From positions 156,611 through 220,610 of the forward strand of contig NZ_JACHIA010000008.1 in assembly GCF_014202995.1 (NCBI RefSeq): 64,000 nt of DNA. Reading direction: 5' to 3'. The stretch is from Longimicrobium terrae (lineage in GTDB: Bacteria > Gemmatimonadota > Gemmatimonadetes > Longimicrobiales > Longimicrobiaceae). The notes beneath the pieces were generated by a model that was not told the origin of the DNA, searched no databases, and saw only the letters and a list, made by a program, of their open reading frames with translations. Position numbers and translations under genes: made by a program. Position 1 is the first letter of the stretch. Every line of letters starts with the position of its first letter. Below are positions 23,176 through 33,360 of the stretch, piece by piece.

Positions 23176-25632
23176 ATGCTTTCATCGGATGCCAGGACAC
23201 CGTCGCAGAAGCTGGGCGAGCGCATTCCCGTGCTCCCCATCCGCAGCACCGTCGTCTTTCCATCGGGCGCCACCGCGCTGCAGATCGGCTACGCGCCCAA
23301 CGTGGAGGCGCTGAACGCCCATCCCGGGCGCGAACTGATCGTCGCCATCGTATCCACCCTGGACGAATCGCAGGACATTCCACCGCGCACGCTGGAAAAG
23401 GTGGCCACCGCCGTTCGCGTGCTGGAACGGCTGAACCTTCCCGGCGGGACCATTCAGACCACGCTGGCCGGCCTCCGCCGCATTCACCTGGAGGACGTGC
23501 GCTTCGAGGACGGCTACTACACGGCCCGCGCCCGCCCCGTGGAAGAGGTGGCGCTGGAGCCGGAGCAGGCCGAGCCCGTGGTGGAGCGCATCCTCACGGC
23601 CGTTACTGGCTTGGCCTCGTACGTGGACCGCATTCCGGACGAGGTTCCGCGCATTCTGCGGATGAACCTGAGTGATCCCGGCCGTTTCGCCGACCTCGCC
23701 GCCACGCTGTGCAACCTCAAGCTGCCGGACCGCGACGCGGTGCTGGGCGAGCTGAACGTGGCAGCGCGGCTGGCGCTGGTGCAGGCGGCGCTGGAGTCCG
23801 CGTGGGAGAGGGCGCGCGAGGTGGAGGCCGCCGTGCAGCCGGCCGAGCCCGCCGCCGCCGGAGCGGAGGCGCCGCGCTCGGCCCCGGCAAAAACGGCGGA
23901 GCTGCGCCGGCGGATCACCGCGCTGCAGGCGGAGCTGGGCGAGGTGGACCCGCTGGAGCGCGAGGCGGACGAAATGCTGCGCAAGCTGGAGATGGCGCGC
24001 CTTCCCGCCCGCGTGGCCGCCGTCGCGCGGCGCGAGGCAGAGCGCCTGCGCAGCTCCAGCACCAGCGTGCAGGAGGCTTCGGAGCTGCGCACCTACCTGG
24101 AGGCGCTGATCTCCATCCCCTGGAACAAGCGCGCGGGAGATGGAAAGATCCAGCTGGCCGCGGTGGAAACGGCGTTCCACGAAGAGCACCTGGGGATGGA
24201 TGAAAGCAAGCAGCGGCTGCTGGAGGTGCTTGCCGTCGCGGAGCTGCGGGGCGACCTGCGCGGACCCGTGCCCTGCATCGTGGGCCCGCCCGGTGTCGGC
24301 AAGCGTACCCTGGCGACCGCCATCGCCCGAGGGCTGGGACGGCCGCTGATCCGCCTGGAGCTGGGCGGGCGCGGCGAGGGGCAGCTGTTCGGCACGCGGC
24401 GCACGCGCGCCGGGGCGCAGATGGGCAAGCTGATGCAGGCCATCGCCGACTGCGGCGTCAAGAATCCCGTCTTCCTCCTCGAGGAACTGGACGAGGCGGG
24501 GCTGGGCAACGTGGAGGGCGATCCGGTGGAAGCGCTGGAAGAAGCGCTGGATCCCGAGAACCGCGAAGAGTTCACGGACCGCTACCTGGACGTGCCGTTC
24601 GACCTGTCGGAGGTGTTCTTTATCGGTTCCGCGGGCGACTTCTACCGCATTCCGCGGGACCTGCGCGACCTGTTCATCGAAATCCGCATCGCCGGCTACA
24701 CGCCGGAGGAAAAGATCGTCATCGGCCGCGACTGGCTGTTTCCCCGCATCCTCAAGGACCACGGGCTGTCGCTGGAAGAGGTGACGATTTCGGACGAGAC
24801 GCTGCTCTTTCTGACCCGCGGCTACGCGCGCGACGCCGGCGTGGGCAACCTGCGGCGGTCGCTGGCGGCGGTGATGCGCTTCATCGCGCGGCAGAAGGCG
24901 GAGGGGCGCGCGACGGAATGGGCGATCACGCGCGAGATGATCGAGGAGGTGCTGGGCTATCCGCGCTGGGCCGCCACGATGGCGGAAAGCAAGCCGGAGG
25001 TGGGCGTGGTCACCGGGCTGGCGTGGACGGCGTCCGGCGGCGAGCTGATGTTCATCGAAGCGCTCAAGATGCCGGGAAGCGGGAGGCTGGTGATTACCGG
25101 CCTGCTGGGCGACGTGATGCGCGAATCGGTGAACGCGGCGTACAGCTACGTGCGCAGCCGCGCGGAGGAGCTGGGCATTCCGCGCGAAACGTTCGGGGAG
25201 TATGACATCCACGTGCACTTTCCCGTGGGCGCCACCCCCAAGGACGGCCCCAGCGCCGGCGCCGCGGTCACGCTGGCCATCGCCTCCTCCCTGTCCGACC
25301 GCCCCGTGCGGCACGACCTGGCGCTGACGGGAGAGGTGACGCTGCGGGGCAAGATCCTGGAGATCGGCGGCGTCAAGGAAAAGGTGCTGGCCGCGTACCG
25401 CGCGGGGATCACCAACATCATCCTCCCCACCGGCAACCAGCGCGACGTGCGCGAGGTGCCGGCGGATGTACGCGAGCGGATGCAGTTCTTTTCCGTGGAG
25501 CGCATGGACCAGGTGTTCAGCCTGGCGCTGCTGGGCGACGCGCCGGGCGTGGCGCCGCTCCCCCTGCACGCGGAGGGCGCCCACCCGCTGCACCCGCCCG
25601 AGCGCCAGGCCGCAGGCGAAGCCGACCGCTGA
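23176..25632 (+). CDS. lon: Lon-type ATP-dependent protease with divergent ATPase motifs
   Basis: 818 residues with LAN domain (about 10-215), coiled-coil, AAA+ module and Lon protease domain. The Ser-Lys dyad is intact: GPSAGAA with Ser693 and GGVKEK with Lys734. The ATPase core is unusual. The Walker A is GPPGVGKRT (370-378) with Arg where Ser/Thr normally follows Lys; Walker B reads FLLEELDE (433-440) instead of FLLDEIDK; sensor 1 reads IGSAGD rather than IATAN. It follows DUF1499 without a gap. Probably a second, specialised Lon; ATP hydrolysis may be weak. Confidence 0.9.
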   Translation: MLSSDARTPSQKLGERIPVLPIRSTVVFPSGATALQIGYAPNVEALNAHPGRELIVAIVSTLDESQDIPPRTLEKVATAVRVLERLNLPGGTIQTTLAGLRRIHLEDVRFEDGYYTARARPVEEVALEPEQAEPVVERILTAVTGLASYVDRIPDEVPRILRMNLSDPGRFADLAATLCNLKLPDRDAVLGELNVAARLALVQAALESAWERAREVEAAVQPAEPAAAGAEAPRSAPAKTAELRRRITALQAELGEVDPLEREADEMLRKLEMARLPARVAAVARREAERLRSSSTSVQEASELRTYLEALISIPWNKRAGDGKIQLAAVETAFHEEHLGMDESKQRLLEVLAVAELRGDLRGPVPCIVGPPGVGKRTLATAIARGLGRPLIRLELGGRGEGQLFGTRRTRAGAQMGKLMQAIADCGVKNPVFLLEELDEAGLGNVEGDPVEALEEALDPENREEFTDRYLDVPFDLSEVFFIGSAGDFYRIPRDLRDLFIEIRIAGYTPEEKIVIGRDWLFPRILKDHGLSLEEVTISDETLLFLTRGYARDAGVGNLRRSLAAVMRFIARQKAEGRATEWAITREMIEEVLGYPRWAATMAESKPEVGVVTGLAWTASGGELMFIEALKMPGSGRLVITGLLGDVMRESVNAAYSYVRSRAEELGIPRETFGEYDIHVHFPVGATPKDGPSAGAAVTLAIASSLSDRPVRHDLALTGEVTLRGKILEIGGVKEKVLAAYRAGITNIILPTGNQRDVREVPADVRERMQFFSVERMDQVFSLALLGDAPGVAPLPLHAEGAHPLHPPERQAAGEADR

Positions 25633-25657
25633 CCGGCGGCGCGGGGGGATGAAACGA

Positions 25658-25695
25658 GAGGGGGCGGCCCGCGCGGGCCGTCCCCTCTTCTTCGT
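25658..25695 (+). terminator. Intrinsic terminator after lon
   Basis: A hairpin GAGGGGGCGGCCC/GGGCCGTCCCCTC is followed by TTCTTCG, 26 bp after the lon stop. Confidence 0.75.
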
Positions 25696-25928
25696 TTCCG
25701 GAACCGGCCCGTGACCGTTTCCCGCTGATCGAACCACGACAATGCGCATCATGGCTCGCGCGCGTGCACGAGGGCACGTACCGCTGTGAAAAGCCAACCC
25801 GCAGGCCGACTGTATCAGCACGTAGGTGGTGGATGGCGACTGGCGCCATCCACCTCTGCCAAGGGCAGCCGGGTGAACGGGAGAGACGGCGCCGCGGCGC
25901 CGCCCCTCCCCTGTTGGTCCGGTGTGGC

Positions 25929-26117
25929 TCAGGTGCCGGAGCCGAGGGTGCCGCCGCCGGTGTCCCTGGTGGTGTCAGCGGGAGGCGGGTTGTCGACGAC
26001 CACGCTGTCGCGCGCCACGGGGGCGTCGGCGCGCACGCCGGTGTCGGTGGGAGCCTGGCTGCACGCGCCGGCGGCGAACAGCACGAGGAGGGCGGCGAGG
26101 GAGGTTCTGCGGATCAT
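25929..26117 (-). CDS. Small lipoprotein
   Basis: 62 residues: MIRRTSLAALLVLFAAGACS is a signal peptide with a lipobox ending at Cys19. The mature part is Asp/Thr/Pro-rich (DNPPPADTTRDTGGG) and probably unstructured. I chose ATG 26117 because AGGAG lies upstream; the longer frame adds an arginine-rich non-secretory leader. Function unknown. Confidence 0.65.
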   Translation of the reverse strand: MIRRTSLAALLVLFAAGACSQAPTDTGVRADAPVARDSVVVDNPPPADTTRDTGGGTLGSGT

Positions 26118-26417
26118 GATGATACTGCTCCTGATGGGGTGCGCGCCGCCGCCCCCGGAACCGGGGCGGCTGACGATCCCCACGATGCACAGCCATCCGC
26201 ACAGTTCCCGCTCTATTTCGGCATTCCTGACGCACGCGCGCCGCACGGAGCCGCACGACACCCGCACGGCTTCAGCACACGGCGCCAACGGAGTGTAAAT
26301 CCCGTATACATCAGCGGGAACAAAGCTTACAAAGAACGGACATGGACGGATTTAGCATTGCGCCGGGTAGTACATAATGGGATTATTTGCGTATCCGTGA
26401 TCAGGATCCCCCATCCA
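26118..26417. other. 300-bp intergenic region
   Basis: Divergent promoter region between the small lipoprotein and the BTAD regulator. GC drops near 26300-26400 (GTACATAATGGGATTATT). No defined operator was recognised. Confidence 0.5.
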
Positions 26418-28214
26418 ATGATGCAGGTGTTTCTCCATACTTTCGGACATCCCGTGCTGTACGGCGCGGGCGGCATCATCGTCACGGGGCTCCGCCGCAA
26501 GGACATGGCGCTGCTGGTCTTTCTGAGTGTGGAAGGGGTGGCGACCCACGCGCGCACCCGCCTGGCGGCCCTGCTGTGGGGCGAAAACCGGGAGGAGCGG
26601 GCGCGGCATTCGCTTACCCAGGCACTCGGGCGGCTGGGGCGCGTGCTGTCGCCGGGGGTGCTGTCGATGGACCGCGAGAACGTGCGGTGGGCCGGCGGCC
26701 TGCCGTGCGACGCACACGCGCTGCTCGCCGCCGCGGCCGCCAACTCGGACGACGCAGAACCGGCGGTGGCGTACACCGCGCACTTTCTGGAGGGCTTCGA
26801 TCCCGGCGTGGGCGCGGAGGACTTCAACGAGTGGGCGGACCGCCGCCGGGCGGACCTGCGCAACGCCGCGCTCCGCGTGCTGGAGCGGGCGGGCGCACAG
26901 GCCGAGGCCGCCGGCGAGTGGGAGCGCGCGTTGCGGCTGGGCGAGCGCGCCGTCGCCATCGACCCCGTGTGGGAGCGCGGGCACCGGCGCATTCTGCGCG
27001 CCCTGGCCGCGGGCGGAGAAAGAAACCGCGGACTGCGGCATTACCAGCAGCTGGAGGCGTGGCTCGAGGCGGAGTTCGGCGGACAGCCGGATCCCGACAC
27101 GCGCGCGCTCGCCGCGCACCTGCGCGCGCTGGAGCCGGGCGGCGGAACCGCTCCCCTTCCCGTCCCCCCTGCGCAGCCGCCGGCCATGCCCGTGTCCGTG
27201 TCGATCAACGTCGCCCCGAATGCGGCAGTCGTGGCGGAGGCGGCTGCCGATTCCGCCCCGGCGGAGCCGAAGCCGGAGGCGGTTTCGCCGCTGGCCAGCG
27301 CCCACGCAGCACCACCGGTGGCGGATACGGGATCGATGCCCGCGCCCGAAGCGGAGATCAGCCGGACGGAGGACGTCCGAGCCGCGCCGCCGGCCGTCCC
27401 CGACCGGGGCGAATCCGAGGCGCCGTCCGCATCGCCATCGGACGGAGAGCGGACGGCGGATGAGGGATCCAGCGCGCGGGACGATCCGCCCCGCACGGGG
27501 CGGTGGACCGCGTGGCGAAAGTGGCTGCGCGCGGGCGTGTTCATCGTCCTCAAGCTGCTGCTGATCGCCGCGCTCGTGGCGGTGCTGCTGCAGCGGGCGG
27601 CCTCGCGGGCGCGGGAACCGCGGCCCGGCGAGCGGCTTCTGCACCAGGGCCGCTCGTACATCGTTCTCGATCGCACCTTGCTCGGGTATCCCGATCCGCC
27701 GATCGCGCGGGTGTGCAGCGGCGGACCGGGGAGCGTGGGGCGGAGGGTGGCGATTCTGCCTCGTCCGGCCCGCGGCGGTCCCCTGCCCCGCCTGGGGGAT
27801 GAACGCAGAACGGGGCCGGCGCATTCCGCGCCGGCCCCGTTCCGTCATCCCCATCCGCTACTCGGGCGTGTCCTCGCCCTCGTCCGGTTCCCACGCCTGC
27901 TCCTCCGCGCGGCGGCGGCGGACGCGGTCCGCCAGGCCGATCGCCGCGGCGATCCCCAGGACGATCGCGGCCCCCAGCGCCAGCGGTTCGCGCTCGGTGA
28001 CCATCCCGATCAGCAGCAGAATGGCGCCCACGAAGAACAGGCCCACCTTCCACTCCAGAAACGGGTCCGGCTCCGTGCGCCGCGACCGGTCCATCAGCCG
28101 CGCTCCAGGAACCGCGCGACCCCGGCCTTCATGTCGTCCGTCATCCGCGCGACCACGTTCACGTCCACCCCGGCGCGAAGGGCGGCCTCGAAGCCCATCC
28201 CGTCGCTGTGGTAG
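26418..28214 (+). CDS. BTAD-domain regulator with membrane anchor (3' end uncertain)
   Basis: From ATG 26418 the protein has a winged-helix-like start (GRL...LLWGENREERARHSLTQALGRL), then a bacterial transcriptional activator domain of helical repeats (residues about 90-240, ERALRLGERAVAIDPVWERGHRRILRAL). An Ala/Pro-rich linker and a single membrane helix follow (AGVFIVLKLLLIAALVAVLL). The frame stays open to 28214, but after about 27800 it runs through a terminator and two opposite-strand genes, so the true end is probably near 27800 and a frameshift is possible. Likely a membrane-tethered SARP-like regulator. Confidence 0.6.
   Translation: MMQVFLHTFGHPVLYGAGGIIVTGLRRKDMALLVFLSVEGVATHARTRLAALLWGENREERARHSLTQALGRLGRVLSPGVLSMDRENVRWAGGLPCDAHALLAAAAANSDDAEPAVAYTAHFLEGFDPGVGAEDFNEWADRRRADLRNAALRVLERAGAQAEAAGEWERALRLGERAVAIDPVWERGHRRILRALAAGGERNRGLRHYQQLEAWLEAEFGGQPDPDTRALAAHLRALEPGGGTAPLPVPPAQPPAMPVSVSINVAPNAAVVAEAAADSAPAEPKPEAVSPLASAHAAPPVADTGSMPAPEAEISRTEDVRAAPPAVPDRGESEAPSASPSDGERTADEGSSARDDPPRTGRWTAWRKWLRAGVFIVLKLLLIAALVAVLLQRAASRAREPRPGERLLHQGRSYIVLDRTLLGYPDPPIARVCSGGPGSVGRRVAILPRPARGGPLPRLGDERRTGPAHSAPAPFRHPHPLLGRVLALVRFPRLLLRAAAADAVRQADRRGDPQDDRGPQRQRFALGDHPDQQQNGAHEEQAHLPLQKRVRLRAPRPVHQPRSRNRATPAFMSSVIRATTFTSTPARRAASKPIPSLW
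27809..27841. terminator. GC-rich hairpin terminator between convergent genes
   Basis: 14-bp arms AACGGGGCCGGCGC/GCGCCGGCCCCGTT, with only a weak T-tract either way. It lies 17 bp beyond the stop of the minus-strand gene at 27858 and inside the open frame of the BTAD gene. Confidence 0.7.
27858..28094 (-). CDS. Small two-helix membrane protein
   Basis: 78 residues with two hydrophobic stretches (VGLFFVGAILLLIGMV and LALGAAIVLGIAAAIGLA), a charged N-terminus and an acidic tail. The start overlaps the enoyl-CoA hydratase stop as TGATG, so it is co-translated with that gene. No known family. Confidence 0.68.
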   Translation of the reverse strand: MDRSRRTEPDPFLEWKVGLFFVGAILLLIGMVTEREPLALGAAIVLGIAAAIGLADRVRRRRAEEQAWEPDEGEDTPE

Positions 28215-28864
28215 AGCAGCCGCTTGGAAAGCTGCACGGCGGATGCGCTGCGGCCGGCCAGGTCCTTGAGCAGCGCGTCCCGCTCCGCGTCAAAGTCCGC
28301 TTCCGGCCACACATGGTTGATCAGCCCGATCCGCTCGGCCTCCCCCGCGCCGATCGGCTGGCCGCGGACGATCAGCTCGAACGCGCGCTTTTCCGACACG
28401 TTGCGCCGCAGGATGGCCATCACCATCGCGGGGACGAAGCCGATGCGCACCTCCGGATAGCCGAACTGCGCCGGCTCCGCCGCCACGACCAGGTCGCACG
28501 CCGTCGCCAGTCCGCATCCGCCGGCCAGCGCGCGCCCGCGAACGCAGGCGACCACCGGCGTGCGCATGCGCCGCGGAAGGAGAAAGAGCTCGGCAAGCTC
28601 TTCCACATCCTCCACGTTCTCCATCACCGACGCCCCGGCGATGCGGCGCAGCGCGGACAGGTCCGCACCGGAGCAGAAATCCGTTCCCGCGCCTTCGAGG
28701 CTCACCACGCGCACCTCCGGGTCCGCGTCCGCGGCGCGGAGGGCGGCCTTGAGATCGGCGATCAGCTCGGCGTTGAGCGCGTTGCGCTTGTCCGGCCGGT
28801 TCAGCGTGATGCGGCAGACCCCGTCCGCCGTGTGGACGAGAACCGTCGACGCCGTCTCGCTCAC
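28094..28864 (-). CDS. Enoyl-CoA hydratase/isomerase family protein
   Basis: 256 residues of the crotonase fold: LNRPDKRNALN, the first oxyanion segment FCSGADLSALRRI, the second oxyanion segment RGRALAGGCGLATACDLVVA, FGYPEVRIGFVPA, and a C-terminal helix. The position of the first catalytic glutamate is not clearly occupied, so it may be a hydratase, isomerase or methylglutaconyl-CoA-type enzyme. It overlaps the AtuA-like gene upstream by ATGA and the membrane gene downstream by TGATG. Probable role: acyl-CoA metabolism. Confidence 0.85.
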   Translation of the reverse strand: MSETASTVLVHTADGVCRITLNRPDKRNALNAELIADLKAALRAADADPEVRVVSLEGAGTDFCSGADLSALRRIAGASVMENVEDVEELAELFLLPRRMRTPVVACVRGRALAGGCGLATACDLVVAAEPAQFGYPEVRIGFVPAMVMAILRRNVSEKRAFELIVRGQPIGAGEAERIGLINHVWPEADFDAERDALLKDLAGRSASAVQLSKRLLYHSDGMGFEAALRAGVDVNVVARMTDDMKAGVARFLERG

Positions 28865-29211
28865 GCGGCGGGCTGCGCCAGGCGCGCCACCTCGTCGGAG
28901 ACGTCCACTTCCATCCGCAGAATGGCGGTGGAGTACACCTTTCCCTGCGCGTCCGTCTTGAGGGAGACGGTTCCGCCGCCGCCCAGCGCGTTGTGCAGCA
29001 GGAAGTTGAGCGCTTCCAGGTTGGGCAGCTCAAAGCGTTCCACGCCGCCATGCACCATTCCCTGGAAGTGGGCCTTCACCCGCTCGGTGGTAAGCTGTTC
29101 CACGAGCACGGGATAGAACTCCGGGCGCAGGGCGATGACGCCGACGTTGGCGGTGTCGCCCTTGTCGCCGGAGCGGGCGTGGGCCAGGTGCTGCAGTTGA
29201 ATTCGGGGCAT
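28861..29211 (-). CDS. AtuA C-terminal-like domain protein
   Basis: 116 residues. ARSGDKGDTANVGVIALRPE near the start and FELPNLEALNFLLHNALGGGG are hallmarks of the small domain that follows AtuA in acyclic terpene utilisation and related acyl-CoA carboxylation clusters. Here it stands as a separate gene, overlapping the hydratase start by 4 nt (ATGA). The larger AtuA partner domain is not visible in this window. Confidence 0.78.
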   Translation of the reverse strand: MPRIQLQHLAHARSGDKGDTANVGVIALRPEFYPVLVEQLTTERVKAHFQGMVHGGVERFELPNLEALNFLLHNALGGGGTVSLKTDAQGKVYSTAILRMEVDVSDEVARLAQPAA

Positions 29212-29226
29212 GGTGCCGGTTCTGCG

Positions 29227-29400
29227 TCAGTCCGTGGGAGTCTTGGCGCGGGAAAAGAGCGTGATCACCAGCATGGCGATGGCGACCAGACCTACGAATC
29301 CCGCGAAGTAGAGCTGTCCGAAGAAGGCGAATACGATGGTGACCAGCACCGCGGCGATGATGAGGATCACCTTGAGTGCGGCCGCGCCTCGATTGTCCAT
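29227..29400 (-). CDS. Small membrane protein
   Basis: 57 residues with two hydrophobic helices (ALKVILIIAAVLVTIVFAFF and AGFVGLVAIAMLVITLF). ATG 29400 is the first in-frame codon followed by a coherent membrane protein. It lies 15 bp upstream of the AtuA-like gene on the same strand. Function unknown. Confidence 0.62.
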   Translation of the reverse strand: MDNRGAAALKVILIIAAVLVTIVFAFFGQLYFAGFVGLVAIAMLVITLFSRAKTPTD

Positions 29401-29471
29401 TTCCGCTCGCTCCGTCCGTGGTGGAAGTGACGTGATCGCGGCCGGGTTGGCAAGAGGCAGACCCTCGGGGG

Positions 29472-29527
29472 ATACAGGGACGAGTGCGTGAGTGCTGTGT
29501 GCGTGAGTGCGGAAGTGCGAAAAAGCC
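29472..29527 (+). repeat. GTGAGTGC-type short repeats
   Basis: Imperfect GCGTGAGTGC/GAAGTGCG units; the inverted form (CACTCACGCACT) occurs at 29898-29940. Together they bracket a family B and a family A copy in the 540-bp gap between the small membrane gene and guaB. No gene is supported in this gap. Confidence 0.6.
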
Positions 29528-29650
29528 GTGCTCAGTGCCAAGTGCCAAGTGTCAGCCAGCGGTCGGTCCGGGGCGGCTTAACGGCGGCAACAACGGCGCG
29601 AAGCTCCGCCTGCGCGGACCGTGACCGCGGCTTCGTCCCGCTCTCGCAGG

Positions 29651-29732
29651 CAGTTGAAGCCCCGAACGCGGACGCGTCAGCGGCCGCGTGTCGGGGCTTC
29701 CTGCTTCTGGAGCGGCGGATTCATTCGCTCAG
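29651..29732 (+). repeat. Dispersed repeat family B, copy 2
   Basis: AGTTGAAGCCCCGAAC, then GGACGCGTCAGCGGCCGCG, TCGGGGCTTCC and GAGCGGCGGATTCATTCGCT in that order. The GAAGCCCCGA/TCGGGGCTTC arms are fully complementary. Confidence 0.88.
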
Positions 29733-29782
29733 ACACCATGCGTGGCGCCGATCTCCGCCCCATGCACCGTACGTCCGCCCGC

Positions 29783-29849
29783 CCCAACCCTCCCCCAGTC
29801 CGTTTTGGGGGAGGGTGGGCCGGTAATGCCGGCCCGGGTGGGGGCCGCC
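29783..29849 (-). repeat. Dispersed repeat family A, copy 3 (reversed)
   Basis: Reverse complement of copies at 19302 and 20955, with AACCCTCCCCCAG...GGGGGAGGG and CCCGGGTGGGGGCCGCC. It follows the family B copy by 50 bp. Confidence 0.85.
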
Positions 29850-29940
29850 GTGGAGTCCGCCCCGAGCACCGGGTACTGAGCACTGAGCACTTTCTTTTTC
29901 GCACTCACGCACTAACGCACCCCGCACTCACGCACTTCCC

Positions 29941-31485
<1,545 letters not shown>

Positions 31486-31602
31486 TCAGGTGCTTGCACG
31501 GTGTTTCGTGGTTCCATGGCGGAAGTTATCGCCATCCCGCGCACCCTGTCAACTCGCCGCCCGAAACGTCTGTGTCACAAACCCGGAGCCGTCGTCGAAC
31601 CC

Positions 31603-32256
31603 TCATGCGGCTCGATCACCAATGTGCGCCGCTTGGGCCTCCCGCTCGATGTAGCCGCGGACAAGGTGCGTAAACTCCGGAAATGTCAGCCTGGCCGGAT
31701 TTGTGTGCAGAACCTCGCACATGTGCGGAAGCTCCTCCCGGAAATCCCGGTATCGTTCCGCGATCCGATCCGGTCCGGGAAGGAACTGCGGCGCATGCGA
31801 ATACGCAAAGAGAAAGTTGCGGACGTGGGCGATCGCTTCGAATACTCCTCCCGCATGCGCTCGGATGTCCTGCCCCGCGATATCCGAGACGAAGCGCTGA
31901 TAGCGATAGCGCTCCGCGTCCAGGATCACAGCCGCTTTCCGCTTCTGCTCCCGGTTGCCGAACTCCTTGGCGCCCATGAAGATGCCAAGCTCCAGCGGCA
32001 TGTTGAACCGCGGCAGCGGGGGAGCGCCATCGCTCTCCGTGCGGGAGATGTCGTGGATCGCGAGCCGGCAACTCCTGATCAGGCTGTTGATCTTCTGGAT
32101 CCGCACCTGGCTGCCGTCGTCTGTCTCGAGCGAGCAGCGCGGGACAAACCCGCAGTAGGCCACCGAAAAGGTGATGGCCTCCAGAATAGGCCAGTACATC
32201 AGGTCGAACGGGCAATTGATGAACACACTCCGATCGTACAGCGGCACCTCCATCAT
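31603..32256 (-). CDS. TIR-like nucleotide-binding-fold protein
   Basis: 217 residues. It starts VFINCPFD, followed by an alpha/beta pattern with CRLAIHDISRTES and RFNMPLELGIFMGAKEFG. The DIS...NMPLELG arrangement is typical of TIR-like and nucleoside deoxyribosyltransferase-like folds found in bacterial conflict proteins. The C-terminal half is helical. ATG 32256 overlaps the upstream small gene by ATGA, so the pair is translationally coupled. Exact family and any NADase activity are unproven. Confidence 0.68.
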   Translation of the reverse strand: MMEVPLYDRSVFINCPFDLMYWPILEAITFSVAYCGFVPRCSLETDDGSQVRIQKINSLIRSCRLAIHDISRTESDGAPPLPRFNMPLELGIFMGAKEFGNREQKRKAAVILDAERYRYQRFVSDIAGQDIRAHAGGVFEAIAHVRNFLFAYSHAPQFLPGPDRIAERYRDFREELPHMCEVLHTNPARLTFPEFTHLVRGYIEREAQAAHIGDRAA

Positions 32257-32540
32257 CGCGCTCCGATCCTGCGGATACGGGCGTACTTGCGACGGGGTGT
32301 GGATCGCGTTGCGGGTACCGGGCGCTCTCCACAGGCGGCCAGATGTTCGGCCCACCGCACCGGATCACGGAGCATCCAGCCTCCTTGCGGGCTCGGCATC
32401 AGTTCGTGGTCCTCATAGCCGTCAATCAGCGGCGGAAGTCGGCGGTCACCGAGAACCACGTTCCACGCGTGGATTGCTTCCTCAAGCGTGAAGCTGCGTG
32501 TAGATCCGCGGCGTAGCGGAAAACTGGATTCATCGTACAT
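32253..32540 (-). CDS. Small partner protein of the TIR-like gene
   Basis: 95 residues beginning MYDESSFPLRRGSTRSF; ATG 32540 has GGGGAGGG upstream. Segments TLEEAIHAWNVVLGDRRLPPLIDGYE and a basic tail (RSTPRRKYARIRRI) suggest a compact, partly basic protein. No family recognised. It is the first gene of a two-gene unit with the TIR-like protein and could be an immunity or sensor partner. Confidence 0.68.
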   Translation of the reverse strand: MYDESSFPLRRGSTRSFTLEEAIHAWNVVLGDRRLPPLIDGYEDHELMPSPQGGWMLRDPVRWAEHLAACGERPVPATRSTPRRKYARIRRIGAR

Positions 32541-32723
32541 CGTACCCTCCCCGTTGGAGTGATCGTGCACGACGAATCTAATTACGTCCAGTCCGTCCGT
32601 AAAGACGAATAAATCCCGCCACACGCGTGCAGAATGGTGGCGGACGGATGTCCAGTATCCCGTGTGGACGCAACGGAGTGGACGGTGCGCAGACCCGTCC
32701 GCCCGCTACGGCCGCCGGCCAAC

Positions 32724-33281
32724 TCAGAACTCCGCTTCGGCCGCATCGTGGAGTTGGCGAAAGAGGCGGGCGAAGTCGGCGGGGCGGTAGCTGGCGTTCA
32801 GGCCGGACGGGTTGGGCAGCACCCACACCGGGCGGCCGCCGACAGTCTCCTCCTGCCGACCGAGCGGCGCCTTGGGTCGCGCGAACGCGGTGCGGTACGC
32901 GCCCAGGCCCAGCACGGCCAGGTACCGCGGAGCGTACCGCCTCACCTTTTCGTCCAGCGCGCGCCCGCCAGCCGCGAGTTCGGCGGGGGCGAGCTCCGCG
33001 GCCGCCGTGCTCGCGCGGTCCACGATGTTGGTGATGCCGCACCCGGCGCGCAGAAGCTCGTCTTCCTCCGACGGGTCCAGGATGCGCGACGTGAAGCCGC
33101 CTTCGTGCAGCGCCTTCCAGAAGCGGTTGCCCGGCCGCGCGAAGTGGTGCCCCACCGCCGCCGTGTACAGCCCCGGGTTGATGCCGCAGAACAGCACCTT
33201 CAGCCCCGGCGCGATGATGTCCGGCACCAGCGTGTTCTCCGCGGCGGCGATCTCTTCCTTTGTCGGTCTACGCGTCGGCAT
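32724..33281 (-). CDS. mug: G/U mismatch-specific uracil-DNA glycosylase
   Basis: 185 residues. KVLFCGINPGLYTAAVGHHFARPGNRFW near the N-terminus carries the catalytic Asn of the GINPG motif, and VLPNPSGLNASY is the second signature of the Mug/TDG class of uracil-DNA glycosylases. The enzyme removes uracil or ethenocytosine opposite guanine in base-excision repair. ATG 33281 is the first codon before the conserved helix. Confidence 0.9.
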   Translation of the reverse strand: MPTRRPTKEEIAAAENTLVPDIIAPGLKVLFCGINPGLYTAAVGHHFARPGNRFWKALHEGGFTSRILDPSEEDELLRAGCGITNIVDRASTAAAELAPAELAAGGRALDEKVRRYAPRYLAVLGLGAYRTAFARPKAPLGRQEETVGGRPVWVLPNPSGLNASYRPADFARLFRQLHDAAEAEF

Positions 33282-33360
33282 CCGCACATCGTTCTGAATG
33301 ATTGGCAGCTCACCCCAACCGGATCGTTTTTCAACCGGCTCTCCACCCCTGCATCTCGGG

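Noticed and set aside
23182..25821. 879-codon minus-strand open frame opposite lon
   Set aside because: An antisense shadow of high-GC3 coding sequence; composition is His/Gln/Arg/Val-rich and shows no domain, while the plus strand encodes a complete Lon.
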